NCBI RefSeq assembly: GCF_003073045.1
Contig: NC_037594.1
Span: 20,528,927-20,592,926 of the forward strand
DNA from: Pomacea canaliculata
Lineage: Eukaryota; Mollusca; Gastropoda; Architaenioglossa; Ampullariidae
Length of the DNA: 64,000 nt
Direction of reading: 5' to 3'
In this document: piece by piece, positions 49,635 to 61,689 of the stretch
Numbering within the stretch: position 1 is the first letter of the stretch
How the letters are laid out: each line of letters begins with the position of its first letter
Position numbers and translations under genes: made by a program
The notes under the pieces: generated by a model
Told to the model about the DNA's origin: nothing
The model's input: the letters and a program-made list of their open reading frames with translations, nothing else
Databases searched by the model: none

Positions 49635-52600
49635 TCACTTCGAGAGAAAAGCAGCCATAGGGTCCTCGCTTCTGTGCTGCTTCATTCGGAATGCCTCCAT
49701 CTCATCCTCTGTGGGGGCACGCACGTCGCACATGCTGTTGTACGGTCGTTTCCGCTCGTCTATCTGCAACAGCTCAGTCATTCGCTTCTGGTGTGCATCT
49801 TCCTGTTCCAAAGCCTGAAGTGAACACAGGACATGCCAGACATGAAAATTATATTCACTAAAGAAATGCACACATTATCTACTTAAATTTTTAAGTAGTA
49901 TGTCCCCACCATCAGTAATGAATTCGCGTATTTAAACAGGGTCCCCATGGATCAGGGAGGGTGCCAAGTAACGACCTTACAAGGACCTTTCATGTATTTG
50001 TAAGGACCTAAGTGACCGTCATCAATGCTTAAGATTTTCTCATGTACGGTCGGAAAGAGTACAGTATTATTTATGAATCGTTGGTCTTCTCTATGTTCTG
50101 AAATACATGCATTACTTTTCTAGTAATAAATAATCAAAGAGTTAATTTTACTGCCTATCTGCCTTAGTTAGATAACTTGAAAAGTCTCTTCAGCGCACTG
50201 ATAACATATACCGTTCAAGTTAAAGTTTTCTAGCAATCTAAGTATTAATAATTGCAAGACATGAAAGCCATTCTTTGGTGTAATACAAAAGTCAGTTCAC
50301 GTCTCTCTCTCTCACACAAATTCAGGAGAGAGAGAGATGCAAAGTACTAGAAGATCAAAGGCTCTGGTTCAAGAAAGAGATAAGTTTCTAAAGACCTTTT
50401 GAAAGAAAGAATGTGTTTTTTGCGAATATGGAGGGGCAACTAGTGTAGAACAGATGTGAAGACCAAACGTTTTTTTTTTAATTAAGGTAACTACAGGGCT
50501 AGGAGGATCAGGAGAGGAATGAAAAGGCTGGGAAGGTTCTAGATTACGAATGCAATCCGTAACACAAACGCGTCTTCAAGAAATACTTTCGTGCGCTTCT
50601 TGTGTCTATCAGTAAGCCTGTGCTTCTTCAAAACACTTTCGCCCATTGAGGAAAGATTCAAGGATATTCCGCAGGCAGCACATCGTGCACAATGTTTATC
50701 TTTAGAGTCTTTTATCAACCAGTCTTTTTATATATATATCCTTCGCCAGTTCTCCTGAAAAGAACACTTTCCTGGCAAGAAGACAAAGAAATGTGGTCAT
50801 CCAACAAGATGAAAATCTCGCGAAACATAAGTTCTCGTCGCGAACGAGACTTGGCAGCCGTGTGATTAAAATAGCGGTGAGGCGAAGACCCGTCTGTATT
50901 TTGCGCAAAAGTCGACTGCAAAAATAAATTTGTGGATTTATGAGGCATGAAAAATAAATCTGTGCTAATATTTTATCGATATAAGTCACAGAGAAAATGT
51001 AAGGACGTGTGTGAGGAACTGTAAGGACCGCATGGCAAATATAAGGCCTTACGGCGAAAATTTTCTACATAAGGACTTGTAAGGACTCTGCCAACCCTGT
51101 TAAAGAACCAATGAATGTTTACTCTAATACAAGAAAGATGTTGTGACCAGTTCACAACTATAATAAACTGGAAACTTATTTTTTCATGACAATGAGTGAG
51201 AAAGGTTATACAGAATTGGTACTATTTTATACAAAAGATTATGTTTGCTACTGACATGTTACATATCACATTAACCATATGATTTAGCTCTACTACAAGC
51301 AAGAACTCCATGTGCAAAAGTTCCAGTTTTGTAGATCAACATAATTTTAAAATTCTCTCTATTTACTTTCATTTTGACCAGCACAATGGGAAACTGACCA
51401 ATTGTGCCTAGTTTGAAAAGATTTCTTACCATAAAACAAGGTTCGCATTTCAACGTTTTCTTACTGAAGCAAACCTACAACTTTTTTTAAATCACCATCT
51501 GGTAAATTTATGATGATAGTTTCTTGTACAGTGATATATTACCATGAAGAATACAACAAGCAACATTCCAGAACAGAAAACTATACCTTCTTAAGTCTCT
51601 TTTTCTTCTTCTCTTCATCTGATTCGTCATCACTGGAGTATCTGTGCTTCCTTTTCTTCTTCTTTTTGTCCTTGTTCTTCTTTTTTTTCTTCTCCTGCTG
51701 TGATTTTAAACAAATAAGAAGTTCCTTCTTTGTTTCATTAACAACTTTTTATACATAAGAAGCAACAAGAGAAGAAACAATGTAAGTCAAACATCATCAA
51801 AAATCTGTATATGAAACCTGTTTACTAGTTGTTGTAGATTCTGTCCAGGTACTCGGGCTTCTTTCCTCATCAAAAAGTCAGCAAAAATACCAAACCCTTT
51901 CAGTTCAGCCAATCAAATGGTTCATATAAAAAAAACTTTGAGTACTGGTCAGAGGTCAGGCTTGTAATTTGAATCTTTCACTTACAGGTAATGTGAACCA
52001 TTTCATTTAATGCACTAAGGGACAATGTCCCACTTACTTTTTCCCCTCAAAGCAAAGTGCAATATTTAGCTGCTACAATTTGAAACCCTGCATTTTCTAC
52101 ATACCTTGTCAGGCTGGTCATCTGTGGATATCTCTCTAAGTGCCACCGTCCCTTGCTCTACACTAAGGTGACTGGGCATATCGATGCTTTCCTGCCAATA
52201 TAAAAGGCTTCGTTCACACCCTCACTTGACAGAAATAAAGATAACAGTCTCAGCTGATCTTGGATTTTATCAAGACTTTTAATCCACTGGCAACAAAACT
52301 TAACCAACCCACTTCCAAGGATATGGTAACATATTATGCCAAATCAGAAAAGAAAATTAAGCTTTTAAAAGCTGTATATTAGGGGAAGAAGAACCTGTTT
52401 GTCCCTATATAACTGCAATATTTCATTACAAAACTTTACTTTTTCTACATCCTTAAAGTGCAAAGACTGCTTTTCCACTAAAGCAGATTAGATAGTTTTG
52501 TTGTACAATAAATAATAATGAAATATACATGTAGAAACTGTTTCCCTCAGAACTTCTGTAGAGATCTCTTGTCACTATTAACCTAACAGAACCTTAATCA

Positions 52601-55600
52601 TCATGAATGTTTCATCATAAAGCAGTCTTATACCTGTTCGGCTACGATGCCAGCTTCCCCTGTGCAGTAAGACTCCTTCACCAGGGAATGGCAACATTTG
52701 TAGCCCCACCGTCCATCCCTCCAAAACGAACCCCAAACACTCTGCAATAAAATCAACTTATAAACAACTGTACACAAATGCATAGTAACCATGGCACTGA
52801 GAATCCCAGTCCTGCAATGTTGACATCATATACTATGACAAAGTCTCCTGTAGCAGTAACACTGAAACCAAAATGCACTTGACAGATAGCAAAAGCAGAA
52901 GACAAGGCTCCTCCATAAATCTTGTTTTATGAACTAGTTATCCAAAGCAATCGTTATAGATTCTCTTATAGCTGCATACCTGATGATTGTTTGGATACAC
53001 ATCTTCTTCATATCTAGACTTGACAGCAGCCTTCTCTTGGCCTTTGATGACCGTGCCATGCCTCGAGTATTCGACATAGTCCTCCTGTTAAATGGGCAAG
53101 AATGTCCAGGTACTCTGATTACCAGGTAATCTGCTGGATTTATTTTATCAATTCAGCTTTCACTCACACAAAGATGCACTGACTCACCCTCCTTTTCATT
53201 CATCTTATGTTAATTATTATCATCATTAGTAAGTTTTTAGTATGTAGAAATCTTGCCCAAAGCCAGTTGTTTGTTTGTGTTTAATGCCGTGCCAGGAACT
53301 AGGGCGATATGATGGCAACAATAGTAATTTTAACTTTAAAAGTTTAGGGACAATGCTTCCCAAGTCATAAAACCATAACATTCTTTAAAAAGTCAACACA
53401 ATAACAAAATGTAAGAGTGGATAAAAAGTAAAAAGGGGTGATGAAGCCCAAAAAGACCATCAACAAACTAAAAATCAAAAGAAAACTATCAGGACATAAC
53501 ATTTCTTAAATTTGATTATAAAGTCCCACCCTCCTTAAAAATGTACAGATTGCTGCCAATGGGACAGACCTGAACAAGGAAAAAAAAGTAATTCTCTGCA
53601 TAAAACTGCCAATGGATAGTCTGCAGATCGGGACAAACAATCAAAATATGTAACACATTAAAATTTCCCCTACACCATGGACAAACAGGTGGTGGTTCAC
53701 CTCGTAAGAGGTGTCCCTGCGTGGCATAGGTGTGTCCTAACTTTAGTCTAGCAAGGACCACCTCCCGCCTCACAGAATGGCATGAAGGTAGGTGGTTGGA
53801 AAGACAGGGAAGAGTGGCCTAGAGTGTCCCAGTGGCGTTGCCATAAGGATTGAATGAAGGACGAGAAGAAAGGTTTACAGTCTGATGATATCAGAGACTG
53901 TAATTTGCCAGGAAACTGACATGCAGCCTTGGCAGCCTGGTCTGCTCATCATTTTCTAAGATGTCATCATTTCCTAAGATGCCAGTAAGTGCATTTCAGC
54001 TCATGGATCTACGAATACTAAGGTGCACATTTGGACTGGTGCATCAGACGTCGAGATGCTAGGGCGTGATCATCAACTATTCTACACAACACAGTCCAGT
54101 TGCTCAACAGAGGGTGGATGGAGAAGCACCATTTGCAGTTGTGCTTGGAATGCGAAATTACATTAGAAAATAACATTTACATGGGTGACTAATAGTACTT
54201 ATATTTAATGATGTATTTAATTTTGTTAATTATTCTAATATGTAATTATATTTAATCATCCTATTAAAAGAAAATCATGTAACCAGGAATGCAAAATAAA
54301 GCAAACTTGGATGGACAATGCCAGCATAACTGTACAGGGGAGACTATCAAAATCAGGATCTGTGCTGCCTAACAAACCACACCAACAAACTCACTGTTTG
54401 AGCCAGCAGCAACTGCTTTGGAGGAGCCTCCAAATGCTCGTGTCCTCCATATCGATCAAGCACACTGTCCTTAGCTGTCTGCTTGAAGGTGTCACGGCGT
54501 TGCAAGAACTCCTTGTGCAGAAGCTCCAGTTTTGTAGGATCAGCCTGCAGGTGGACATCTGTGCCTTTCTCATAAGCCTCCCATGCAAATACTGCAACAG
54601 GTTATGTCACTTTTTTCACAAATTTCTGTGAAAATTATGGCCTAAATTATTAAACACATGAACAAGAATAATGAAAGGATAATATTAAAGATAGCTACCA
54701 GAATTACCCTGTAAACAGCCTGGGTTCAGCGAGTTTATAAATGGCATTTATAAAAAACAATTTAAAGATCAATTAACAATTTATCTGTTCAAAGGATGTG
54801 TTTAAAACGATATATATAGAGCAAACAAGATTATAGTTATAAACATGTTCCCATCTTATGCACTGTGCCTAAAGATGGATAGCTTACATTGCTTCCTAGC
54901 AAATTCCTCTGCATCTCCAGATAATCTTACAAAGTTGTCACCAATATATTGTGTTTCTCTGCAAAAGAGAAATAAGTGATATAAGAAAATCTTTTTCTTC
55001 AAATCAAATGTTTGAGAACATTTCTGACATAAATGTGCAAAGCAATTCTTATACAAACAGTAATTAGGCACATTCCCCTTTAAAATTTAAATCTTAAGTT
55101 GAAGTTTGCAACTCCCTCTGCACGGATAACAATAAAGGGAACATAATGAACACAATTCTTTTCGTTACGTTGACACCAACTTTAACTATGGAGCAACCAG
55201 TATGAAAATGGCTTTCATAAAATTAGTCAACTACTTACATTATAGCATCTTTACGAGAACCCTGCAAGGGGTTGTCTCTCATTGATCTTGTCTTGGGATC
55301 GTAGTGTGCGGAGTTGAGATCTAGATTGAACAGGTACTGGGGAGAAAAAAAAAAACCCAAAACAATGATGAATGGAAGGCATGAATGAGACTATGACCAA
55401 AAAAAAATCATGCTAGAAATTGGGGTTTGGGACTTTGACGGGAAAAAAGAAAATAAACTGCAAATTTTCATACAAAGTTAGCAAGTAAAATATTTATAAA
55501 ATTATTCTTTTTACTGAAAATTTTTCTATTTTACAAATCCTTGTAAAAATTAAAAAGTCAAATTTTTAAAACACACAATAATGCTAAGTAGAGTACATAT

Positions 55601-58236
55601 CTCAAGGAAAATATTGTCAAAATGGAGCATTTCTGTACCTTTGCAGTATCTTCTCGGATACGGAGATTCCTCACAGTGATGCGCTGCTTTGTTTCAAACT
55701 TTTGACCAGGCATATCCATATCTTCTGCATACTTGTCCTCGTCGTCACCTTCCTACAGGAAAAGGTACAGCATTTGGTTATGATGCAGTGTAGTTGATGC
55801 AAAAATCCATGCATCTATGCAAGCAAGACTCTGAATGTATGTCTATGTTAACGTATACTTTAATATTCTTCAAAGCAATAATGTTGAGATTATTGCTCTA
55901 CTTTTGTCTCCAGGATTACCTATGGATAAGAAAATTTAGCAGTTCAGCACTTACTAAAAGAAATTTTGGTCAATACCTTTTCTTCGTTGTTTGCTTTTCT
56001 TAAAAATTTTTCTTCCAAGTCAGCTTCCTTAAGCGCCTGCTTTGCCTGAAACACAATATATACTTGAACTGGAGACAAGCAAACAAGACTTAAGCATGTT
56101 ACAGCAACATTGTTTATAACATTTTGCCTTATTGCCTGTTTCGTGCTTATTATTCCTCTCCAGCAAGATGAAAATGCTGATCATAACCTTCAACAAAGCA
56201 AAAATGATAAATTTACTTTCTTTGAAAGTGTCTTGAATCAATGGCTCTAAACACTTACCTCCTCAAGTTTACTGTAGTCATCAAATATTTGCCGTGTAAG
56301 TTCAACTGAATCAAAACCATTCCAGATGTCGCGCTTACCCTCAAAATCATAATTTAATTGGTGGGGAATTATGTCGTCTGGGGCAATCTTTTCTCCTGTA
56401 TACTTTGCCATTCTCCTTCTTAGCGGCTGAAAATAAGTAGCATTTATTATTAAGAGATGTTCATCAAATCAGCTATACAAAAAGAAATAAAAAAGTCAAG
56501 CACTTTGTCTTCAAGAAGGCACCATCATTCCCCTAAATATTATTTTATTAATACCACCTAAGCAAATCAATGGAAAAACGCTATATAAATCATCATTATT
56601 ATAGGGAGATGAATTAGTGGACCTCTTTAATGAAATGAATTTTATCACAAGTTTTGAGAAAATATGAAGAACAGAGTTTTGCAAAATGTTATTCTACATC
56701 AGATACAAATTTTTTTCTAGGATTCGAATAAACATGGAAATTTTAATTGTCAATTAGACACGTGGGGTTTTCTTTTTCTGTACGACCCTAAAAGCTGTTT
56801 AATCATACTAGGCAATAACAGGCATTAATTACTGTACCTATCAAATAAGGCTATGAAATGAACAAAAATGAAGTAAAAACAGAAGAAGTGTTTCCTAGCA
56901 GACTGACAAACTTCTGAGAATACCAAAAACTTTGAAACACATTTGTTTATAGAACACAGCATTTAAAATATAAAATACTTAACATAAAATCCAAAACACA
57001 CACACCAAATGAAACTATACAGTCAACTTATATAACCTATAAATGAAGCTAATATAATGAAATATTAGCATACGTTTGTATAAGAATTAAGAATAAGGAA
57101 AACTTGTCACAGACCTCAAAACACTCTTTCTTGTTATGACCCATAGCCCCACAGTTTTCACAAGCTCCCTTGCGCCACTTCCGTGCAACAGGACCCTGAG
57201 AAGAAAAAAAAAGCAAATAAAAGCAAAGTTACTAGGAAATTTTAAAACTTAAATATTTAAAGGGGATCTTTTAACAGCTCTATGCAAGCTAAATGTAAAA
57301 TTTAACAAAATATGAAGGATGATATAGAAGATTGACTCTTCCAAGAACAACAAAGGAAGGTTTAACAGTCATGGGATGCCAAGTATAATTTTATTTTTGT
57401 CAATGGCAATATGAGGCAAACTATGTTCATATGCACTGTCGACCTATATGTGATACTACAACAAAAGGCAACTGATGGAAGAAAGTGTTACACCATCTTT
57501 CTGCCTAGCATTCTTGTACTGTCTGGCATATATTATTTAATCACATTCTAATTTAGCAGTTTTCTTTAAAATTTTACCTCTTTTACACCTTTCTTTACTT
57601 CAACATTCAGCCCATCAAACTTCTTTTGTTTTTCATTCTGTGGTCGTTGATGACGAAGTGTAGGAGTTTTGGCTCCTATATACCAAGGAGCCTGCATGAT
57701 ATACTGGGGGATGTGAGGATTAATATCCCTGAAAACAGAATCATAGCTCTTCAATCAATACACTCTTGATAATAACTGTAAAGATAATAACTGAAATTTT
57801 ATTCCTGTTTCTCCCTAACTCTGTCTTAGTCAACAAGTATAAAATCCAAAGGGCAGAGTTATAGAAATGGCCAAAACATCTACAATTAAGGCTTGCCTTG
57901 ATATTACATTGCCTTACGGTTATAAATAAAGTAAAAAAGAAATCAAAATAAAATTTAAGAATAAACAATTAGTCAACAAGCTACAATATTCAACAAATTA
58001 CAATCTAAAAAAAAATTTTGAAGGTATATTTAAACAACAAAACAAAAAGTGATGCCTTACTTCCCCTCTTCATCTGTCATGGCTGGTGCTGTGCCAGCTT
58101 TACGGGCTTCTTCTAATTCTTTCATTTTCTTCCAGTCCTCTCGGGACTGTTTTTTAGTCTCACCATCTCCTGCAGACTGCTCTGATCTTGCCAACCGCCC
58201 AATTTCGGACGGTGGCAAGTTCAACTGGAAACTCAT
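49635..58236 (-). CDS. SLU7: Pre-mRNA splicing factor SLU7 (14 coding exons)
   Basis: Second-step splicing factor that helps select the 3' splice site; nuclear. Coding exons: 58236-58061, 57728-57578, 57195-57116, 56426-56259, 56045-55977, 55752-55639, 55336-55239, 54958-54888, 54591-54395, 53084-52980, 52741-52634, 52191-52105, 51697-51587, 49814-49635. Visible family blocks: [18 protein letters not shown] zinc knuckle ([14 protein letters not shown]), [56 protein letters not shown], a Lys-rich nuclear-localisation stretch, and [11 protein letters not shown] near the C-terminus. The length would be about 571 aa, close to human SLU7 (586). The sum of exons is 1,715 nt, one short of a multiple of three, because of a missing base at the end of the 57195-57116 exon. 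A 5' UTR intron is indicated by the acceptor at 58,257, so transcription starts further upstream. Confidence 0.95.
49937..51099 (-). mobile_element. Decayed hAT-like DNA transposon with BED-type zinc finger
   Basis: Inserted in the last SLU7 intron. The left end begins CAGGGT (49937), the right end finishes ACCCTG (51099), and both carry subterminal CCTTACAAG-type words in inverted orientation. On the minus strand near 50,590-50,690 the sequence reads [12 protein letters not shown], then [11 protein letters not shown] and DRH, the Cys/His pattern of BED-like fingers of DNA transposases. Flanking stops show it is inactive. No clean 8-bp target duplication was found, so the exact ends are tentative. 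Confidence 0.55.
51587..51697 (-). CDS. SLU7: SLU7 lysine-rich exon with NAGNAG acceptor
   Basis: The exon encodes a Lys-rich run followed by [11 protein letters not shown] and another Lys run, the nuclear-localisation region of SLU7. The acceptor is CAGCAG: splicing at the first or the second AG keeps the frame and differs by one Gln codon. Confidence 0.85.
53268..54070 (-). mobile_element. 5'-truncated non-LTR retrotransposon (LINE), RNase H end
   Basis: It lies in the SLU7 intron between 53084 and 54395. Reading on the minus strand: [14 protein letters not shown] (end of an RNase H domain), then [14 protein letters not shown], a Cys/His cluster [19 protein letters not shown], then non-coding sequence ending CTAGTTCCTGGCACGGC followed by a TTAAACACAAACAAAC tail. 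Tails of this type are common for LINEs in mollusc genomes. Several stops and frame changes show it is dead. Confidence 0.8.
57116..57195 (-). CDS. SLU7: SLU7 zinc-knuckle exon with apparent 1-nt frame break
   Basis: The exon has a strong acceptor (TTCTCAG) and encodes the CCHC knuckle with Cys-x2-Cys-x4-His-x4-Cys. It enters in phase 0 but is 80 nt long, ending TGT TTG AG|GTCTG. The next exon (56426-56259) starts CCG CTA and must be read in phase 0. SLU7 proteins have CFE at this point, which would need TGT TTT GAG. One T therefore appears to be missing in a T-run. A sequencing or assembly slip, a true deletion, or use of an alternative AG eight bases into the next exon (giving CLRRRMAK) would each explain it. 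Confidence 0.75.
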
Positions 58237-58549
58237 GATTTCTGTGAGGTGACAACCCTGAAAGAAAGCATAAAATAAAATAAGTGTAAGCAAGCAATAA
58301 AACATCTCTTAGACATACTAATTTTCACATTTTGCGTGTGTTTACATGCAGGAACAAACACATTCATGTGTGCACCTGCTCTCATGTGTATCTGCATACC
58401 TTTAACTTTAAAGGTGGAACTTCTTGTGCGCGTTTTTTAAAATGGTCTTCCCCATTTGAGGGAAGGTAGGAGTACACGGTGCTGATTTTTACAAGAGGTG
58501 CTGATTTTTACAAGCGTTGTCAGTTATCACAGCTATCAGCCAAGAGACG

Positions 58550-58675
58550 TGGGGTAGGGACCTGTTTCCCCTTATCGAGTTGCTTTATGATATCTAATTT
58601 TACTTCCATGGTGATGGCTTTCCTCTTCTTTGATGCACTGCCATCAGAAGAGTCTGCCTTACGCTTTGGAGCCAT
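58550..58675 (-). pseudogene. Tigger/pogo transposase N-terminal fragment
   Basis: The minus-strand frame from the ATG at 58675 reads MAPKRKADSSDG, then KKRKAITMEVKLDIIKQLDKG, matching the start of the CENP-B-type DNA-binding domain of Tigger/jerky-like transposases. Homology stops after about 38 residues and the frame ends soon after. No DDE catalytic domain follows. It lies just upstream of the first SLU7 coding exon. It could be an exon of a domesticated gene, but a fragment of a transposon is simpler. Confidence 0.6.
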
Positions 58676-59131
58676 GATGAAGGGCAAAACGTACACAAAA
58701 TCAAACACACACATGAGAGAAAACAACATAGCAGCAAGCTAAAATGGCATACAATGCGACTGGGGTGACCCTGTTCTCCTCGGTCCTGAGCCGCGTAACT
58801 GTGTATTCTTTCACCGCGCACATCAAACACGAAGTTCATGTTTTAACGTTTACGATGCAACACCACTTAAATCAATCTCACCACCATCCACCCAAAACAG
58901 ATTTTTGGTGAGAAGGGAGGGTGGTGATATACTCCATAACAAGAAGAAATTTTGAGATATATTAGTTTTGCCTAAAACTGTGGTGAGATGTGAGGCATAA
59001 CTGGTGACGAGATCACAAACTGAGACTGTATTTAATTAAAAGGATATAATTGAATATTCCCTCTTTCAAGACTATGTATACCTTAATAGAACAGATGTAT
59101 ATTTCAGTTTTCATACAGCTAAACCTTCTTC

Positions 59132-59844
59132 TCAATACCGTAATTTTAAATAGATTTTAACTAAAAAATGGAACTTGAAGAATGAATTTTGATAGAATGA
59201 TCTTGAAGTATACAGTATACAGGAAAATTCTGACATCTTCATCAAACATAGGTGCCTCGATGAAGTTTCAATATAATCTTCATTCTTAACTGTGTCGTAC
59301 ATGGGATTTTGATCAATGTTTCTGAAAGCGATGAATCTGTCTGTAATATTATAACTAGAGAGCATAACTGATCTTTGGAACTGAACTACAATTAAATGGT
59401 TATCAGACAGGATAAAAGTTTTCGACTACTTTGCATTTATAAGAATGTGAATAAACACCCGGCATTAACACACGTGCTGAATGTAATTATCGTGCCTTTT
59501 GGTCACTCGTCACTGAAGTAAATCTGTATTAGTATAATAGTTTTATCCAGCAGACAGCGTTTCGTTGTATAAAATGTGACTATGCCGAGATAAACAAAGA
59601 TTTAAATGAAACAGTCGACGTGTACGGTTTATGAATCTTATAAATCTAGGCACGCTCAAATTTCCATACCTTTAAACAATGTAAGCGTCTTATTACGACG
59701 ATATCTAATCCTCTTCACCAAACTCTCTTTCTCAGCTACAGCTCGGCGTAAAACGCGTAGGTGCGACGATCTGAAATGGAGGTTGTGATGCGAGTGTGCT
59801 TCGCACAGTGCGCAGGCGCGAGGGTCAACAGTCATGTCCGCCAT
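59132..59844 (-). CDS. Candidate unnamed two-exon gene, 127 aa
   Basis: Exon 1 (59844-59670) starts ATGGCGGACATG and encodes MADMTVDPRACALCEAHSHH, then a basic, charged stretch ending RYRRNKTLTLFK, closed by the donor AAAG|GTATGG. An acceptor TATTACAG at 59,341 gives exon 2 (59340-59132) in the matching phase, beginning DRFIAFRNIDQNPMYD and ending at a TGA; the total is 384 nt. I do not recognise the protein. Exon 1 has a coding-like composition; the last 40 residues of exon 2 look less so, and the true 3' structure may differ. It starts 250 bp from YBEY on the opposite strand. It might instead be an upstream exon of the SLU7 transcript, although joining to 58,257 is not in frame with SLU7. 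Confidence 0.4.
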
Positions 59845-60093
59845 GTGACCCCGCTCAGCGACCCCCCCCACCCCCGAGGAAAAAAAAACCCCAAACAACA
59901 CATACAACAAAAATAAAAATCACTAATTGTCATATCAATAGTAGTTTGAATAATGATAATAAGCATTGATAATTTTTTATCGTATAGCTTCATTTCGGCC
60001 AGTCGTTATACTAATCCCAAAGCTAAACAGTGTGTTGTGTTGTAAGGAGCTAAAGGGGAGCTTACTGTTACCTAGCCATAGCATGCTGCCACA
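59800..60093. promoter_or_regulatory. Possible bidirectional promoter with NRF1- and YY1-like motifs
   Basis: A CpG-rich patch between two divergent starts (59844 minus, 60094 plus). TGCGCAGGCGCG at 59809-59820 is one mismatch from the palindromic NRF1 consensus. The minus-strand CACATGGCGGAC at 59847-59836 resembles a YY1 site over a start codon. Such motifs are typical of housekeeping promoters. The start sites themselves cannot be placed by eye. Confidence 0.35.
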
Positions 60094-61154
60094 ATGACAC
60101 TGGTTTTGAAAAACATGCAAAATGCCGTCAGATTAAGAACACGCATCATACGAAAAGATGTGAATATTTTAAGAAGACTGATGAATCTAGAACGTTACGA
60201 TGTGTCTCTCCTGTTTGTGACCGATGAATATATTGCTACTCTCAACTCTAATTACAGACAAGTGCATGGTCCTACAGATGTCTTGTCATTTCCCGCACTT
60301 GAGGTATTTTCCGCGCTGACATTGCAGCTTTCAGAAAAACTAAACAAAACATAACCTGGAAAAACAGAATGTCTTTATTGGGTATGCAGTGCACTCATAT
60401 ACACATCGTAGTTAACAATGAGTACATGTGCCTGAGTGGAAGCGAAAGAAGGGGTAAAATTTATACTACTGTAATTATTTTTTAATCAACAGATTACACA
60501 GGCAGGAATGCTACCAACACATGGCGAATCTGATGGCGATGAACTGTGTCTTGGTGACATTTATATAGCACCTGCTTATATTCGAAAAGAGTGCCAGAGC
60601 CATGGTGATAACTTTCACAATGTGATGATGGTATGTGAAAGTACAAAAATACAAATCCTTGCACTTTACATTTATCTTTTTTATCCAAGATCTACAAATC
60701 TTACACCTGGCAAGTACTAAAAAATTTCAATTTTCTATGCTTTTTATGGTTTACTCAAGTTGTTGTATTCTAGTAGCTTCATCATCCGTTAAGAGGTTAT
60801 CACTACATTCACTGTTTTAAGCACTAAGAATTCAGCTGCCTTCGGTCACAATAAATATAAACAAACAAGCAGTCGCAGAAATTTCTGTTCATGTCTGCAA
60901 ATAGACCTTAACACATATTGTGGGGATGGTAAAAATTCAAAAAATTCAAAATCATAGTATGCTGTTTAATATTTGTATTAAAATGTTTTGATTTACAGGC
61001 AACTGTGACTCATGGGCTTTGCCATCTTACTGGGCTAGACCATGAGACAGAAGATGATTGGCGCCACATGGTGGAGGCAGAGAGAGACATACTTTCAAGG
61101 TTCAATAAACTCTCAGGCTGCAATTGTCGGGCGCTCACCTCTTGTGGACACTAA
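60094..61154 (+). CDS. YBEY: Endoribonuclease YbeY homologue (3 exons)
   Basis: UPF0054/YbeY metal-dependent RNase, involved in rRNA and small-RNA processing in bacteria and acting in mitochondria in animals. Exons: 60094-60303, 60493-60630, 60999-61154, all phase 0 with GT-AG borders; total 504 nt, 167 aa, the same length as human YBEY. Family blocks: N-terminal TLVLKNMQ, PTDVLSFPALE, LGDIYIAP, and the zinc site HGLCHLTGLDH (His-x3-His-x5-His), all intact. The C-terminus after the zinc site is ordinary for animal YBEY. It lies downstream of SLU7's start and is divergent from it. Confidence 0.95.
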
Positions 61155-61601
61155 AATATATTTATGAACAATGCTAGACCTTTTCTCTTTGTAATCAAGA
61201 TGTGATGAAGCATGTTGTACATGTATATATATTCTTTGCAAAATAAGTTATATAAGCGATTTATATTTAATGATTGTTTAATGATTGCTTATTTCTCTGG
61301 TCCATGTTTATGTGTTGTTAACCATTTGATTATCTTTGATGCTGAAACTTTGTTGTCTAATACTGCATGAAATTAATGTATGCTATCCTATATGATTGTG
61401 TATATGCACATATGTGTGTATAAAATGTGTGAAGTGGAGGAGGTTGAGGAATGTGCAGGTACACACCCTTTGTCTCTAACCGCATGTTGCAGGAGTACTT
61501 CTGCTTTCAAGAATGATGTTTGCTCTGTTTGAACCAGCATTTTCCTCTGGAGCATTGTTATGTGAATGTTTACGTTACCCAAGATTTTTGAGTGTCTTAA
61601 A

Positions 61602-61607
61602 AATAAA
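61602..61607 (+). terminator. Poly(A) signal for YBEY
   Basis: AATAAA about 450 nt past the YBEY stop, followed by A/T-rich sequence. It is the clearest canonical signal before the LINE fragment that begins near 61,690. Confidence 0.55.
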
Positions 61608-61689
61608 GCAAATTTTATCAAAGTGATATTGACATCATTTCATAGAGACCCCTATGTATGGGTGTGTGAGAGAGAAAAATCGCAGTTTT

